Below, piece by piece: positions 9,056-17,121 of a DNA stretch of 64,000 nt. This DNA comes from Verrucomicrobiaceae bacterium (GTDB lineage: Bacteria; Verrucomicrobiota; Verrucomicrobiia; Verrucomicrobiales; Verrucomicrobiaceae): assembly GCA_024232965.1 (NCBI GenBank), contig JACKQF010000002.1, positions 558,001 through 622,000 on the forward strand, written 5' to 3'. The notes under the pieces were generated by a model that was not told where the DNA came from, searched no databases, and saw nothing but the letters and a program-made list of their open reading frames with translations. Within the stretch, counting starts at the first letter, position 1. Every line of letters starts with the position of its first letter. A program made the translations under genes and the position numbers.

Positions 9056-10423
9056 ATGAATCGAACCCACCGCCGTGATTTCCTGAAAACAGCCGCACTC
9101 AGCGCCCTCGCTGGTCCCACTATCCTGCGCGCTGCTGACACCCAACAAAAGATCCGTGTCGCCTGCGTCGGCATCGGACAGATGGGCAATGGTGCGGTGC
9201 AGGGTGCGTCCGACGAGGAGATCGTGGCCTTCTGCGATGTCGATTGGCGCGATCTCCCGAGCGAGCGTTGCGCTTTCAAGATGGCAGAGAAGCACCCCAA
9301 GGTCCCGCGCTTCAGTGACTTCCGCGAGATGCTGGACAAAAAGGGAAATGAAATCGATGCGGTGCTGATCTCCACGCCTGATCACATCCACTTTCCTGCG
9401 ACCATGGCAGCGATGGAGGCTGGGAAGCATGTGTTTGTGCAGAAGCCGCTGGCGCACAATGTTTGGCAGGTGCGCACGCTGCAAAAGGCGGCGAAAAAGT
9501 ACGGTGTGCAGACGGTGATGGGTAATCAAGGGCATTGCTGGGAGGGCATCCGTTTGGTGAAGGAATGGTTCGAGGCTGGCGTGCTGGGAGAGGTGCGCGA
9601 GGTGCATTGCTGGACGGATCGACCCACCGGCAAGGTGGGCTTTGCACAGACACCGCCCACGCAACCGCCCGCAGGTGAGCCGGTGCCGGAGAGACTGGAC
9701 TGGAAGCTCTGGCAAGGGCCGGTAGCGGATACGGATTACAGCTCGCAATACCTGCCGCAGTTCTGGCGCGGTTGGTGGAACTATGGCTGCGGTGGTCTGG
9801 GCGACATCGGGTGCCATTGTCTCGATGCGCCGTTTTGGGCACTGCAATTGGGGCTGGCGGACAAGGTCGAAATCGTGGAGCAAACCCCCGGATCGCTGAA
9901 AACCTACACCGCGCCGAAGTCGCACATCATCTATCATTTCCCCGCTCGTGGTGCCTTGCCGCCGGTGCAACTCCACTGGTATGAAGGTGGTCTTTTGCCA
10001 GAGGCATTGCCGGGAATGGCGAAAGGTCTGCCGGACAACGGCATGATCATGAAGGGCAGTAAGGAGACGCTGTTCTCTGACGGTATGCGGGTGCAGAGCC
10101 CGCAGCTATGGCCTCGGGAGCGCATGAAGGACTACTACGACATCCTGCGTGCCAAGCCTCTGCCACGTTCCGTTGCGGGCAATCCCATCGGCGAACTCTT
10201 CGCTGCGATCCGTGGGGAGATCCCGCATGCGGGTTCCCACTTTGATTATGCCGCGCCTTTGACTGAGCTCGTGAGTGTCGGTGTGCTGGCGATCCGATCC
10301 GGTAAGAGCATCGAGTGGGATGCGGCGAACATGAAGGTCAAAGGGGCTCCAGAGTTTGATGCCTGGATCAAGGAACCGGTGCGCGAGGGTTGGAGCTACG
10401 GGGAGGAGCTGTGGAAAGCATGA
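9056..10423 (+). CDS. Tat-exported Gfo/Idh/MocA family oxidoreductase
   Basis: A 455-residue protein from the ATG at 9056, which opens a twin-arginine signal (MNRTHRRDFLKTAALSALAG). The NAD(P) domain follows with IRVACVGIGQMGNGAVQ. The typical EKP-like site appears as GKHVFVQKPLAHNVWQ. The C-terminal half has the secreted-subfamily features WRGWWNYGCGGLGDIGCHCLD and FPARGALPPVQLHWYEGG. These exported members are frequent in Planctomycetes and Verrucomicrobia and are thought to act on sugars with a tightly held cofactor. It is the first gene of an operon whose next start overlaps its stop codon (ATGA). Confidence 0.85.
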   Translation: MNRTHRRDFLKTAALSALAGPTILRAADTQQKIRVACVGIGQMGNGAVQGASDEEIVAFCDVDWRDLPSERCAFKMAEKHPKVPRFSDFREMLDKKGNEIDAVLISTPDHIHFPATMAAMEAGKHVFVQKPLAHNVWQVRTLQKAAKKYGVQTVMGNQGHCWEGIRLVKEWFEAGVLGEVREVHCWTDRPTGKVGFAQTPPTQPPAGEPVPERLDWKLWQGPVADTDYSSQYLPQFWRGWWNYGCGGLGDIGCHCLDAPFWALQLGLADKVEIVEQTPGSLKTYTAPKSHIIYHFPARGALPPVQLHWYEGGLLPEALPGMAKGLPDNGMIMKGSKETLFSDGMRVQSPQLWPRERMKDYYDILRAKPLPRSVAGNPIGELFAAIRGEIPHAGSHFDYAAPLTELVSVGVLAIRSGKSIEWDAANMKVKGAPEFDAWIKEPVREGWSYGEELWKA

Positions 10424-11295
10424 GGATGCTGGTCTTGACAGGCATGCTTGCCCTCGTGGTGGGAAGCGTTCGCGCCCAAGAGATCCGCCGCACACCGTTG
10501 GTCCTGAGCACCAGCGGCACGGCGGAGGAGCCGTTTGTTTTTGATGGTCACGGCATGATCATTGATCTTGGCATCGATGTGACGGCACACGATTGGCAGA
10601 AGCAAGGGGACCTTTGGTCATCGCGCCCCGAGTTCGAAAAAAGTGCGGCGGCCGCGGATGTGCAACGCGCGCCGCTATTCATTGATGAGGTGCCACTGCG
10701 ATTGGTGCGTGATCGCGCTGCAGAGCAAAAAGCTGGGGTGGCGGGACAGGTCATCTACGCTGCGCCGGAAGCGTTGAAAGCGGGTCAGGCGGGCTTTTCT
10801 CCCGATGGCGTCCTCTACTTCCGTTGGCCAGTGGGGAAGGACCCTGCAAAGGCAAAGCTCATCCTACCGCAACCGGGTCTGGCGAGTGGTGTGTCCTTTG
10901 CGGGGAACTTCATCACGGTGCGCAACGTCACAGCGATTCACGCTGCTAACGATGGCTTTAACATCCACGGCCATCGCGTTGGCATCCGCCTCGAGAACGT
11001 GAAGGCTTTCTCCAATGGCGATGAGGGCATCAGCGCGCATGAGACGGTGCAGATGGATGTCGTGAAGGCAGAGATCGCGTGGAATGGTTCTTCGGCGGGC
11101 GGTGTGGCCGACGTCGGCGACAGCGAGACGACCTACACGGATTGTGAGGTGCATGACAATCTGGGCGCCGCATTCTTCTTCGACGGAAAAAAGCATCGCG
11201 TGACGAATTGCCGCATCTATCGTCAGCACCAAGACATCGTGACTCGTGGTGATGCCGTCGTCGAGCAGTCGGGGAACGTCTGGGAGAAGGAGTGA
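10420..11295 (+). CDS. Secreted right-handed beta-helix protein
   Basis: A 291-residue protein. The ATG at 10420 overlaps the preceding stop (ATGA), and a signal peptide follows (MRMLVLTGMLALVVGSVRAQ). The second half shows repeated short strands typical of parallel beta-helix carbohydrate-active proteins: NFITVRNVTAIHAANDGFNIHG, GIRLENVKAFSNGDEGISAH, TTYTDCEVHDNLGAAFFFD, KHRVTNCRIYRQ. These periodic N-x-x-x-x-N/D-G-F/I elements resemble the pectate-lyase-like superfamily. No catalytic set can be assigned. Its place between an exported oxidoreductase and the PSD1/DUF1501 pair suggests a joint role in glycan handling in the periplasm. Confidence 0.65.
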   Translation: MRMLVLTGMLALVVGSVRAQEIRRTPLVLSTSGTAEEPFVFDGHGMIIDLGIDVTAHDWQKQGDLWSSRPEFEKSAAAADVQRAPLFIDEVPLRLVRDRAAEQKAGVAGQVIYAAPEALKAGQAGFSPDGVLYFRWPVGKDPAKAKLILPQPGLASGVSFAGNFITVRNVTAIHAANDGFNIHGHRVGIRLENVKAFSNGDEGISAHETVQMDVVKAEIAWNGSSAGGVADVGDSETTYTDCEVHDNLGAAFFFDGKKHRVTNCRIYRQHQDIVTRGDAVVEQSGNVWEKE

Positions 11296-11341
11296 CTCCC
11301 TGGCAACATGGGGCCAGCAAGAGGCGTTCCCTACCAACGCC

Positions 11342-14320
11342 ATGAAAGACCACCCTTGCCGTCTCGCCCAAGCGCTCGCTCTCCTGAGCGTGATGCTGTG
11401 CGGTGCGGCAGCGGGACAGCAGCCGCGCGTGATTCAGGATTCCTTTGCATCGCTGGATGCCTGGAAGGTCTCCGCCATCAAGCCTGCGGTCACGGATGAA
11501 GCGGGCCACGGCGTGCTGATCCAGGGCACGCTGGATCGCAACAACCCGCTGCGACGCGAACTGGCGCAGCCTTTTCGTGGTGCGGAATTGTTTGTGCGCT
11601 TTCAGCTCCGCTACGATCCGCCCGAGGACGAGGGCGAGTTCTTTGTGCTGTGGCTGGATCGTCTGGATGGCGGTGACCGGGCGGTCCATGCGGAGAACGT
11701 CCCGAACATCGGCGTGCATGTCGCGGACAAGGGACCCATGAAGGGGCGCACCGTTTTCATGGTCCGCATCGGCTCGGCAAAGACCGCGTGGAGTTCGGTG
11801 GAAATGCAGCGTGGTCGTGCCTATGACATCGTGGGTCGGCTTTCGAAAAGCGATCCGACCGAGCGCGCTGACTTTGATCTATTTGATCTCTGGATTGATC
11901 CCAAGCCCGCAGATCGCGACCGCCCTGTGGCGACGATCCAGCATCCGCAAAGCGTGAACTTCGTGCGTTGGATCGGCTTTGGCACCGGACGCAAAACGGA
12001 ACGCAGCGATCGCATCCATGTCGATGATCTGGTGCTGAGCCGCACTTGGGAGGACGTGCTGACGCATCTGCCCACAGAACCCATCGCCGCTGCCAAGCCG
12101 CAGCCACCACCACCACCAGTGCCGGACTTTGTCTGGAAGCAGAAGGTGGACTTCAAAGAGCACGTCTATCCACTGCTCAAATCGCGCTGCTTCAAGTGCC
12201 ACGCCGGCGAAAAACCCAAGTCCGGCTATCGGCTTGACGTGCGCAACGAGTTGCTCGGCTACAGCACGGGCGAAGCTCTCGCCGAGCCTGGCAAGGGCGC
12301 TGCAAGTCAGATCATCGAGCACGTGCGTGCCACATCGCCTGAGGAGCGGATGCCGCCGGCGGAGAGTGGCGAGGGCTTGACGGATAACGAGATCGGCCTG
12401 CTATGGGCCTGGATCGATCAAGGGCTCGCCTGGGACGAGAAGCTGCTGCCAGCACCCAACGCCCACTCAACTCATTGGGCCTTTCAACCCGTGCAGCGAC
12501 CTGCTTTACCCAAAGTGCAAAACGCCGCTTGGATTCGCCTGCCAGTGGATGCCTTCATCGCGGCGAAGCACGAGGAGAAAAAACTCACGCCTGCTGCGGA
12601 GGCCGATTCACGCACCTTGGTGCGGCGGCTTTACCTCGATCTGTTGGGCCTCCCGCCAACGCCGGAGCAGGTGGAGGCTTTTGTTTCTGACAAGTCAGCC
12701 GATGCCTACAAGGCTCTGGTCGATCAGTTGCTCGATTCACCGCACTATGGCGAACGTTGGGCGCGCTACTGGCTGGATCTCGCCCGCTGGGGGGAAAGCC
12801 ACGGCTACCAGCACGACATCCCACGACCCTACGCCTGGCGCTACCGCGACTACGTGATCCATGCCTTCAATGCTGACAAGCCCTATGACCGCTTCATCAC
12901 GGAGCAGCTCGCAGGCGATGAATTGAAGCCTTACTCGGATGAAAATCTCATCGCCACTGGCTTCTTGGCTGCGGCCCGCATCAGTGGCAACAACATGGAC
13001 AAAGCTGCGCAGCGCAATGATGTGCTGATCGATATCGTCAACGCCACCTGTAGCTCCGTGATGGGCCTGACGATGGAGTGCTCCCAGTGCCACAATCACA
13101 AGTTTGATCCACTCAGCCAGCGCGACTACTACCGCATGCAGGCCTTCTTCGTGAAGGGCCAGCTCAGCAATCTGGCGCTGCGTGATCCGGCGGTGCCCAA
13201 TCCCACGGATTTGGAGAACTGGATCTCGGACGGTGCCTACAAGTTCTACATGAGCGAGGCCAAAAAGCTCGTCACCAAAAAGACCTTTGCTCACACCCAG
13301 GAGCCACACACCTGGGGTTATGTCTCGCCCGCCACGAGTGATCCTGCAATCAAGCGCCTGCCCGTCGTAAATCGGGATCCGATTCCGTGGGACCCCGAGG
13401 AACTGAAAACGACCAAGGCGCATCTCCTCATTCGCGGGGATGTCGCCAGGCCTGGACCCGAGCTGACGAGCGCTTGGCCAGAGGTCTTGGGTCCTGCTCC
13501 TGAAGGAAAGATGCTGTCTCGCACGGAGCTCGCCCATTGGCTTACCCGCCGCCAGAATCCAGTCACGGCACGGGTTTGGGTGAATCGTCTCTGGCAGCAT
13601 CACTTTGGCAAAGGCATCGTGGCCACACCCAGCGACTTTGGCACGCAGGGCGCGCCGCCGAGTCATCCTGCATTGCTCGACTGGCTCGCAGCGGAACTGA
13701 TGGAAAACGGTTGGAGCACCAAGCACCTGCACCGCCAGATCGTCCTCTCCGCCACCTACCGCCAGCAGCGGCTGAACAACGACACCAACGTGGCGATTGA
13801 TCCGGAAAACACCCTGCTGTGGAATTGGCCACGCCGCCGACTGGAGGGCGAAACCATCCGCGATTCTGCACTCGTTGTCAGCGGCGAACTGGATGCAAAG
13901 ATCGGCGGCCCCAGTGTCACTCCCGAGCACGAAGAGCAACAACTGCGCCGCACCCTTTACCTCTATCAACGCCGCAATGAAATGCCGCCCGTGATGCAAC
14001 TCTTCGACGCGCCCGAACTGATCTCCAGTTGCCCACAGCGGGGAGTCTCCACCGTCGCCCTACAGCCGCTGTATTTGTTGAATAGTGACTTCATGCTGCA
14101 TCGCGCAGAAGCTTTGGCGGATAAGGTCTATCTCTTCGCTGGCGACGACGCAGCCAAACAGGTCGAGACCGCCTTCGCCCGCACGCTAGGCCGGACACCT
14201 GCCGCAGAAGAGAAGACCCGCGCACTGGTCCTACTGAACGATGGCAACGACAAACGCGATGCCTTGATCCAGTTCTGCCACGCGCTCCTGAACCTCAACG
14301 AGTTCGTTTACATCCCATGA
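11342..14320 (+). CDS. PSD1 / planctomycete cytochrome c domain protein (DUF1549-DUF1553)
   Basis: A 992-residue secreted protein with a signal peptide (MKDHPCRLAQALALLSVMLCGAAAG). Residues about 30-240 form a lamin-G/beta-sandwich-like domain. A c-type heme site CFKCH follows near residue 283 (PSCyt1 domain) with SPEERMPPAESGEGL as the distal ligand region. DUF1549 contains LYLDLLGLPPTPEQVEAF and YGERWARYWLDLARW. A second CxxCH (CSQCHNHKFDP) is near residue 580. DUF1553 is C-terminal (WVNRLWQHHFGKGIV, RRLEGETIRDSAL). This protein family always pairs with DUF1501, as here with an overlapping start. Function is unproven; electron transfer linked to polysaccharide oxidation has been proposed. 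Confidence 0.9.
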   Translation: MKDHPCRLAQALALLSVMLCGAAAGQQPRVIQDSFASLDAWKVSAIKPAVTDEAGHGVLIQGTLDRNNPLRRELAQPFRGAELFVRFQLRYDPPEDEGEFFVLWLDRLDGGDRAVHAENVPNIGVHVADKGPMKGRTVFMVRIGSAKTAWSSVEMQRGRAYDIVGRLSKSDPTERADFDLFDLWIDPKPADRDRPVATIQHPQSVNFVRWIGFGTGRKTERSDRIHVDDLVLSRTWEDVLTHLPTEPIAAAKPQPPPPPVPDFVWKQKVDFKEHVYPLLKSRCFKCHAGEKPKSGYRLDVRNELLGYSTGEALAEPGKGAASQIIEHVRATSPEERMPPAESGEGLTDNEIGLLWAWIDQGLAWDEKLLPAPNAHSTHWAFQPVQRPALPKVQNAAWIRLPVDAFIAAKHEEKKLTPAAEADSRTLVRRLYLDLLGLPPTPEQVEAFVSDKSADAYKALVDQLLDSPHYGERWARYWLDLARWGESHGYQHDIPRPYAWRYRDYVIHAFNADKPYDRFITEQLAGDELKPYSDENLIATGFLAAARISGNNMDKAAQRNDVLIDIVNATCSSVMGLTMECSQCHNHKFDPLSQRDYYRMQAFFVKGQLSNLALRDPAVPNPTDLENWISDGAYKFYMSEAKKLVTKKTFAHTQEPHTWGYVSPATSDPAIKRLPVVNRDPIPWDPEELKTTKAHLLIRGDVARPGPELTSAWPEVLGPAPEGKMLSRTELAHWLTRRQNPVTARVWVNRLWQHHFGKGIVATPSDFGTQGAPPSHPALLDWLAAELMENGWSTKHLHRQIVLSATYRQQRLNNDTNVAIDPENTLLWNWPRRRLEGETIRDSALVVSGELDAKIGGPSVTPEHEEQQLRRTLYLYQRRNEMPPVMQLFDAPELISSCPQRGVSTVALQPLYLLNSDFMLHRAEALADKVYLFAGDDAAKQVETAFARTLGRTPAAEEKTRALVLLNDGNDKRDALIQFCHALLNLNEFVYIP

Positions 14321-15750
14321 CAGCTTCCCTCCCACTCTCCCGCCGCGCCATGCTGGAGCGTAGCACGCTGGGCTTTGGCTCCATCGCTTTGACATCGCTG
14401 CTAGCGCAGGATGGCTTGCTGGCGGCGAACCGCGAGGGCGATCACACGCGACCGCATCTCGTTGGCCCGCATCTGCGTCCACGGGCGAAGAGCGTCATCT
14501 TCCTTTTCATGAGTGGTGGGCCGGGGCAGACGGACACCTTTGATCCGAAGCCCCTGCTGCAAAAGTTAGAGGGCCAGCCCGTGCCGGAAAGCATCGCCAT
14601 CAATGTGCCGAAAATCCCTCGCTCCGGCGTGAACTCGCTGCTCATGGCCTCGCCCTTCAGCTTCAAGCAGTATGGAGAAAGCGGCATCTCGGTGAGCGAA
14701 CTTTTTCCCGAAACCGCACGTCTCGTCGATGACCTCTGCGTCATCCGCTCCGTGAACCACCGCATCCCGGTGCATGGTCCAGGCGAATGTGTGGCGCTGA
14801 CGGGGACCGCGCTCGGGGATCGTCCGAGCATGGGTGCCTGGGTCACGTATGGGCTCGGCAGCGCCAGCGGCGATCTGCCTGGGTTTGTGGTGATGCTTTC
14901 AAACTCCACCGGACCCGCACCGCAGCGTCCGGGATGGGGGCCGGGCTTCCTGCCCTCTCGCTATCAGGGCACGGTCGTCGATTCCAAAACGGGCGTGCCT
15001 TACACCAAGATGCCGGGTCTTTACGATGATGCCAAGCGCCGCCGCCAACTCGATTACATCGGCTGGATGAATGCGCAACATTTGGCGAAGCAGGGTGCTG
15101 ACTCCGAGCTGGAGGCGCGCATCGCCTCGTATGAACTCGGCTTTCGCATGCAGGCCTCCGCGCCGCAGACGTTTGATCTCGGCAACGAATCGCCACTGAT
15201 CCGCAAGCTTTACGGCATCGACGAGAAGGCCACGGCGGAGTTTGGCACGCAATGCCTCATCGCGCGTCGGCTCGTGGAACAGGGCGTGCGCTGCATTCAA
15301 CTCCGCAACGGCGGGTGGGATGCCCATGGGAATTTGGAGAGCAATCACCGCAGCCAGTCGCGCGCTGTGGATCGTCCCATCGCAGGGCTACTGACCGACC
15401 TGAAGCAGCGTGGTTTGTTGGAAGATACGCTGGTGGTCTGGGGTGGCGAATTTGGCCGCACCCCCACCACCGAAGGCAGCGCCACTGGAGCCAAACGCGG
15501 TCGCGATCACTCGCCTGCAGGCTACACCGTGTGGATGGCAGGCGGCGGGGTCAAAGGCGGCCAAGTCATCGGCACCACGGACGATCTGGGCTTTGTTCCT
15601 GTCGAGCGCGCCATTTCTCCCGCGGATCTCCACGCTACCCTTCTGCACGCCCTCGGTCTCGACCAGCACAGGGTCATCTACAGTCACAACAACCGCGACG
15701 AGATTCCCACCGTGTTCGGCGGCGAGGTGGTGCGGGAGGTGTTTGGGTGA
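14317..15750 (+). CDS. DUF1501 protein (sulfatase-like fold)
   Basis: A 477-residue protein whose ATG overlaps the PSD1 stop codon (ATGA). The N-terminus SRRAMLERSTLGFGSIALTSLLA resembles a Tat signal. The DUF1501 core is recognised by SVIFLFMSGGPGQTDTFDPKP, NHRIPVHGPGECVALTG, GWDAHGNLESNH and the C-terminal VVWGGEFGRTPTTEGS with GRDHSPAGYTVWMAGGGVKGG. DUF1501 proteins share the alkaline-phosphatase/sulfatase fold. The paired gene order PSD1-DUF1501 is a hallmark of the Planctomycetes-Verrucomicrobia group. It is the last gene of the operon starting at 9056. Confidence 0.9.
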   Translation: MTASLPLSRRAMLERSTLGFGSIALTSLLAQDGLLAANREGDHTRPHLVGPHLRPRAKSVIFLFMSGGPGQTDTFDPKPLLQKLEGQPVPESIAINVPKIPRSGVNSLLMASPFSFKQYGESGISVSELFPETARLVDDLCVIRSVNHRIPVHGPGECVALTGTALGDRPSMGAWVTYGLGSASGDLPGFVVMLSNSTGPAPQRPGWGPGFLPSRYQGTVVDSKTGVPYTKMPGLYDDAKRRRQLDYIGWMNAQHLAKQGADSELEARIASYELGFRMQASAPQTFDLGNESPLIRKLYGIDEKATAEFGTQCLIARRLVEQGVRCIQLRNGGWDAHGNLESNHRSQSRAVDRPIAGLLTDLKQRGLLEDTLVVWGGEFGRTPTTEGSATGAKRGRDHSPAGYTVWMAGGGVKGGQVIGTTDDLGFVPVERAISPADLHATLLHALGLDQHRVIYSHNNRDEIPTVFGGEVVREVFG

Positions 15751-15783
15751 CAGGACCACTCGCTAAGTGATAAAGATACGTTC

Positions 15784-16221
15784 ATGACCAGTTTCAAATC
15801 GCCGGGCAAACAGTTGTCGAATACTGACATTGAGCGCGTGGAGCAAAAGCTCAAGCTACGTTTCCCCGCTTGTGTGAGGGAACTTTATCTGCACTCAAAT
15901 GGCGGTCGGCCCGACGACTGCTTATTCATAAGCGAACAACTGTTTGAGGTGGTTTGTGAGTTTCTTCCGCTGGATTTGGGCAGTGGCCTGTCGATCACAC
16001 CATTGACCGAACATTACCTCGATATGGTGGTTGATCGAAAATTCTGGTCGGCACATCTAGTGCCATTCGCAGATGATCCGGGCGGCAACTTCTTCCTTTT
16101 TGATTCTTCTGCCGAAGAAGGATGGGTTTATTTTTGGACGCACGATACGGCATTCGATCCTTTGACTCCATTGCATGTTGGATTTGCAGATTTTTGGGCC
16201 CAGTTGACGAGCGAGGAATGA
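15784..16221 (+). CDS. SMI1/KNR4 family protein
   Basis: A 145-residue cytoplasmic protein with the SMI1/KNR4 fold. It starts with SNTDIERVEQKLKLRFPACVRELYLHSNGG (helix, then the ending P-x-x-x-x-x-x-Y-x-x-x-N-GG). The central part contains LVPFADDPGGNFFLFD, the usual I/VPFAxDxGGN-x-x-x-x-D motif, and it ends with a helix FADFWAQLTSE. In bacteria this family is often an immunity protein of contact-dependent or polymorphic toxin systems. No toxin gene is seen beside it. It may equally be a solitary domain protein. It follows DUF1501 by 33 bases and is followed by 900 bases of mostly non-coding, decayed DNA. Confidence 0.8.
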   Translation: MTSFKSPGKQLSNTDIERVEQKLKLRFPACVRELYLHSNGGRPDDCLFISEQLFEVVCEFLPLDLGSGLSITPLTEHYLDMVVDRKFWSAHLVPFADDPGGNFFLFDSSAEEGWVYFWTHDTAFDPLTPLHVGFADFWAQLTSEE

Positions 16222-16562
16222 CAGCGGCAATATTTCCGCAGCATGGGTAGGCCTTGCAAATTGCCACGTTTTGCGGAGACGATGAAGATGACGGCGACAC
16301 GGACTTTGGACAGTTCGGGACGGCTGTTGCTGCAGTCCCCGTCGTCACCGAGTTGTCGCCGAATGGTCGATTGATCTTGCCGCCAGATATGGAGGCACCC
16401 TCGGGACAGGAGATCAGCGACGCCATCCGCAGAGACAGGGACCGCAGAATAGCCAACCTGAGAGGCAAGTGATAGTCTTTTGCGATTCACAAAATCGCAT
16501 CTCGTTGCTGCTCGGAAAGGAGGGGCCGAAGTCCTCCTCATCCTCAATCTCGCTGATTTTGA
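16222..16562. other. Non-coding stretch after the SMI1/KNR4 gene
   Basis: No convincing gene is visible. A 72-codon frame at 16254-16472 (+) is open and its end (GRLILPPDMEAPSGQEISDAI) looks protein-like. It shares the reading-frame phase of the NPCBM remnant downstream, from which it is separated by stop codons, so it may be further debris of a broken gene. Confidence 0.4.
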
Positions 16563-16826
16563 GACGCTTCGCCGCCCGGTCGCTGGAAGTCCTTTTCCGC
16601 CACCGTCGGCCTTCAAAACGGTGCAGGCACCCTCGGTTCTGCCGTTTTCAGCGTGGTGGGGGATGGGAAGGTCCTGGCCCGCTCCAAGCTCCTGCGTGCG
16701 GGTCAGAAGGTGGTGCTGCGGGCAAGCATCGCCGGTATGCAAAAGCTGGAACTGCACGCCGAAGGCGGCGAGGGCCACAACCACCAGTCATGGGCCATCT
16801 GGGCCGATCCGGTCATCGGCAAGTAG
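16563..16826 (+). pseudogene. Remnant of a secreted protein: C-terminal NPCBM domain fragment
   Basis: The frame between a TGA at 16560 and a TAG at 16824 has no good start codon. It nevertheless reads clearly as the second half of an NPCBM/NEW2 carbohydrate-binding domain: GRWKSFSATVGLQNG, then SAVFSVVGDGKVLARSKLLRAG, then MQKLELHAEGGEGHNHQSWAIW and DPVIGK at the end. In intact proteins this domain follows an N-terminal half and is usually attached to a glycosidase or beta-propeller protein. Here only about 80 residues survive. The upstream sequence does not continue the domain in any frame that was read. The fragment is best explained as the tail of a deleted gene. Confidence 0.7.
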
Positions 16827-17052
16827 TCTGCTGGACCTGCTTCCCGGGAACATCAGTGCTGCCGGATTGAATCTTGAAATACTCCAAGTGATACTCGGCT
16901 TCTTTGAGGGGTGTCTCCATGCCGGAGATCAGCGATATCGGCGGCAAGGTGCAGCCGGAGCGGATGACAAAACCGTCTCCACTGCGAACAATTGGCGAAA
17001 TGACCGGTCCAGTGACCGGCTTCAAGGGGGTGATGATGCGCGGTTTGTTCAT
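16813..17052 (-). CDS. Possible small protein (79 aa), unrecognised
   Basis: A minus-strand ORF lying 69 bases after the stop of the giant secreted gene and in the same direction. Its composition is not that of a random frame: it is low in Arg/Ser, rich in Ile/Pro/Gly, and has short hydrophobic strands (PRIITPLKPVTGPVISPIV, GFVIRSGCTLPPISLI) before a helical end (PLKEAEYHLEYFKIQ). No family was recognised and no Shine-Dalgarno sequence is present. It overlaps the 3' end of the NPCBM remnant on the other strand by 14 bases. It may be real or another fragment. Confidence 0.35.
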   Translation of the reverse strand: MNKPRIITPLKPVTGPVISPIVRSGDGFVIRSGCTLPPISLISGMETPLKEAEYHLEYFKIQSGSTDVPGKQVQQTTCR

Positions 17053-17121
17053 ATCGTTGCCTCCGACTGGGGAGAGATGGTCTGGATGCGCGGCCGGACG
17101 AGGCGAAGAGACCTGATTTCA

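Noticed and set aside
12737..13999. 420-codon minus-strand ORF
   Set aside because: It lies wholly opposite the DUF1549/DUF1553 coding region, whose motifs prove the plus frame. The reverse translation shows no domain.
16128..16784. 218-codon minus-strand ORF over the decayed region
   Set aside because: It runs antisense to both the SMI1/KNR4 gene end and the NPCBM remnant, and has a Cys/Arg/Ser-rich random-like translation.
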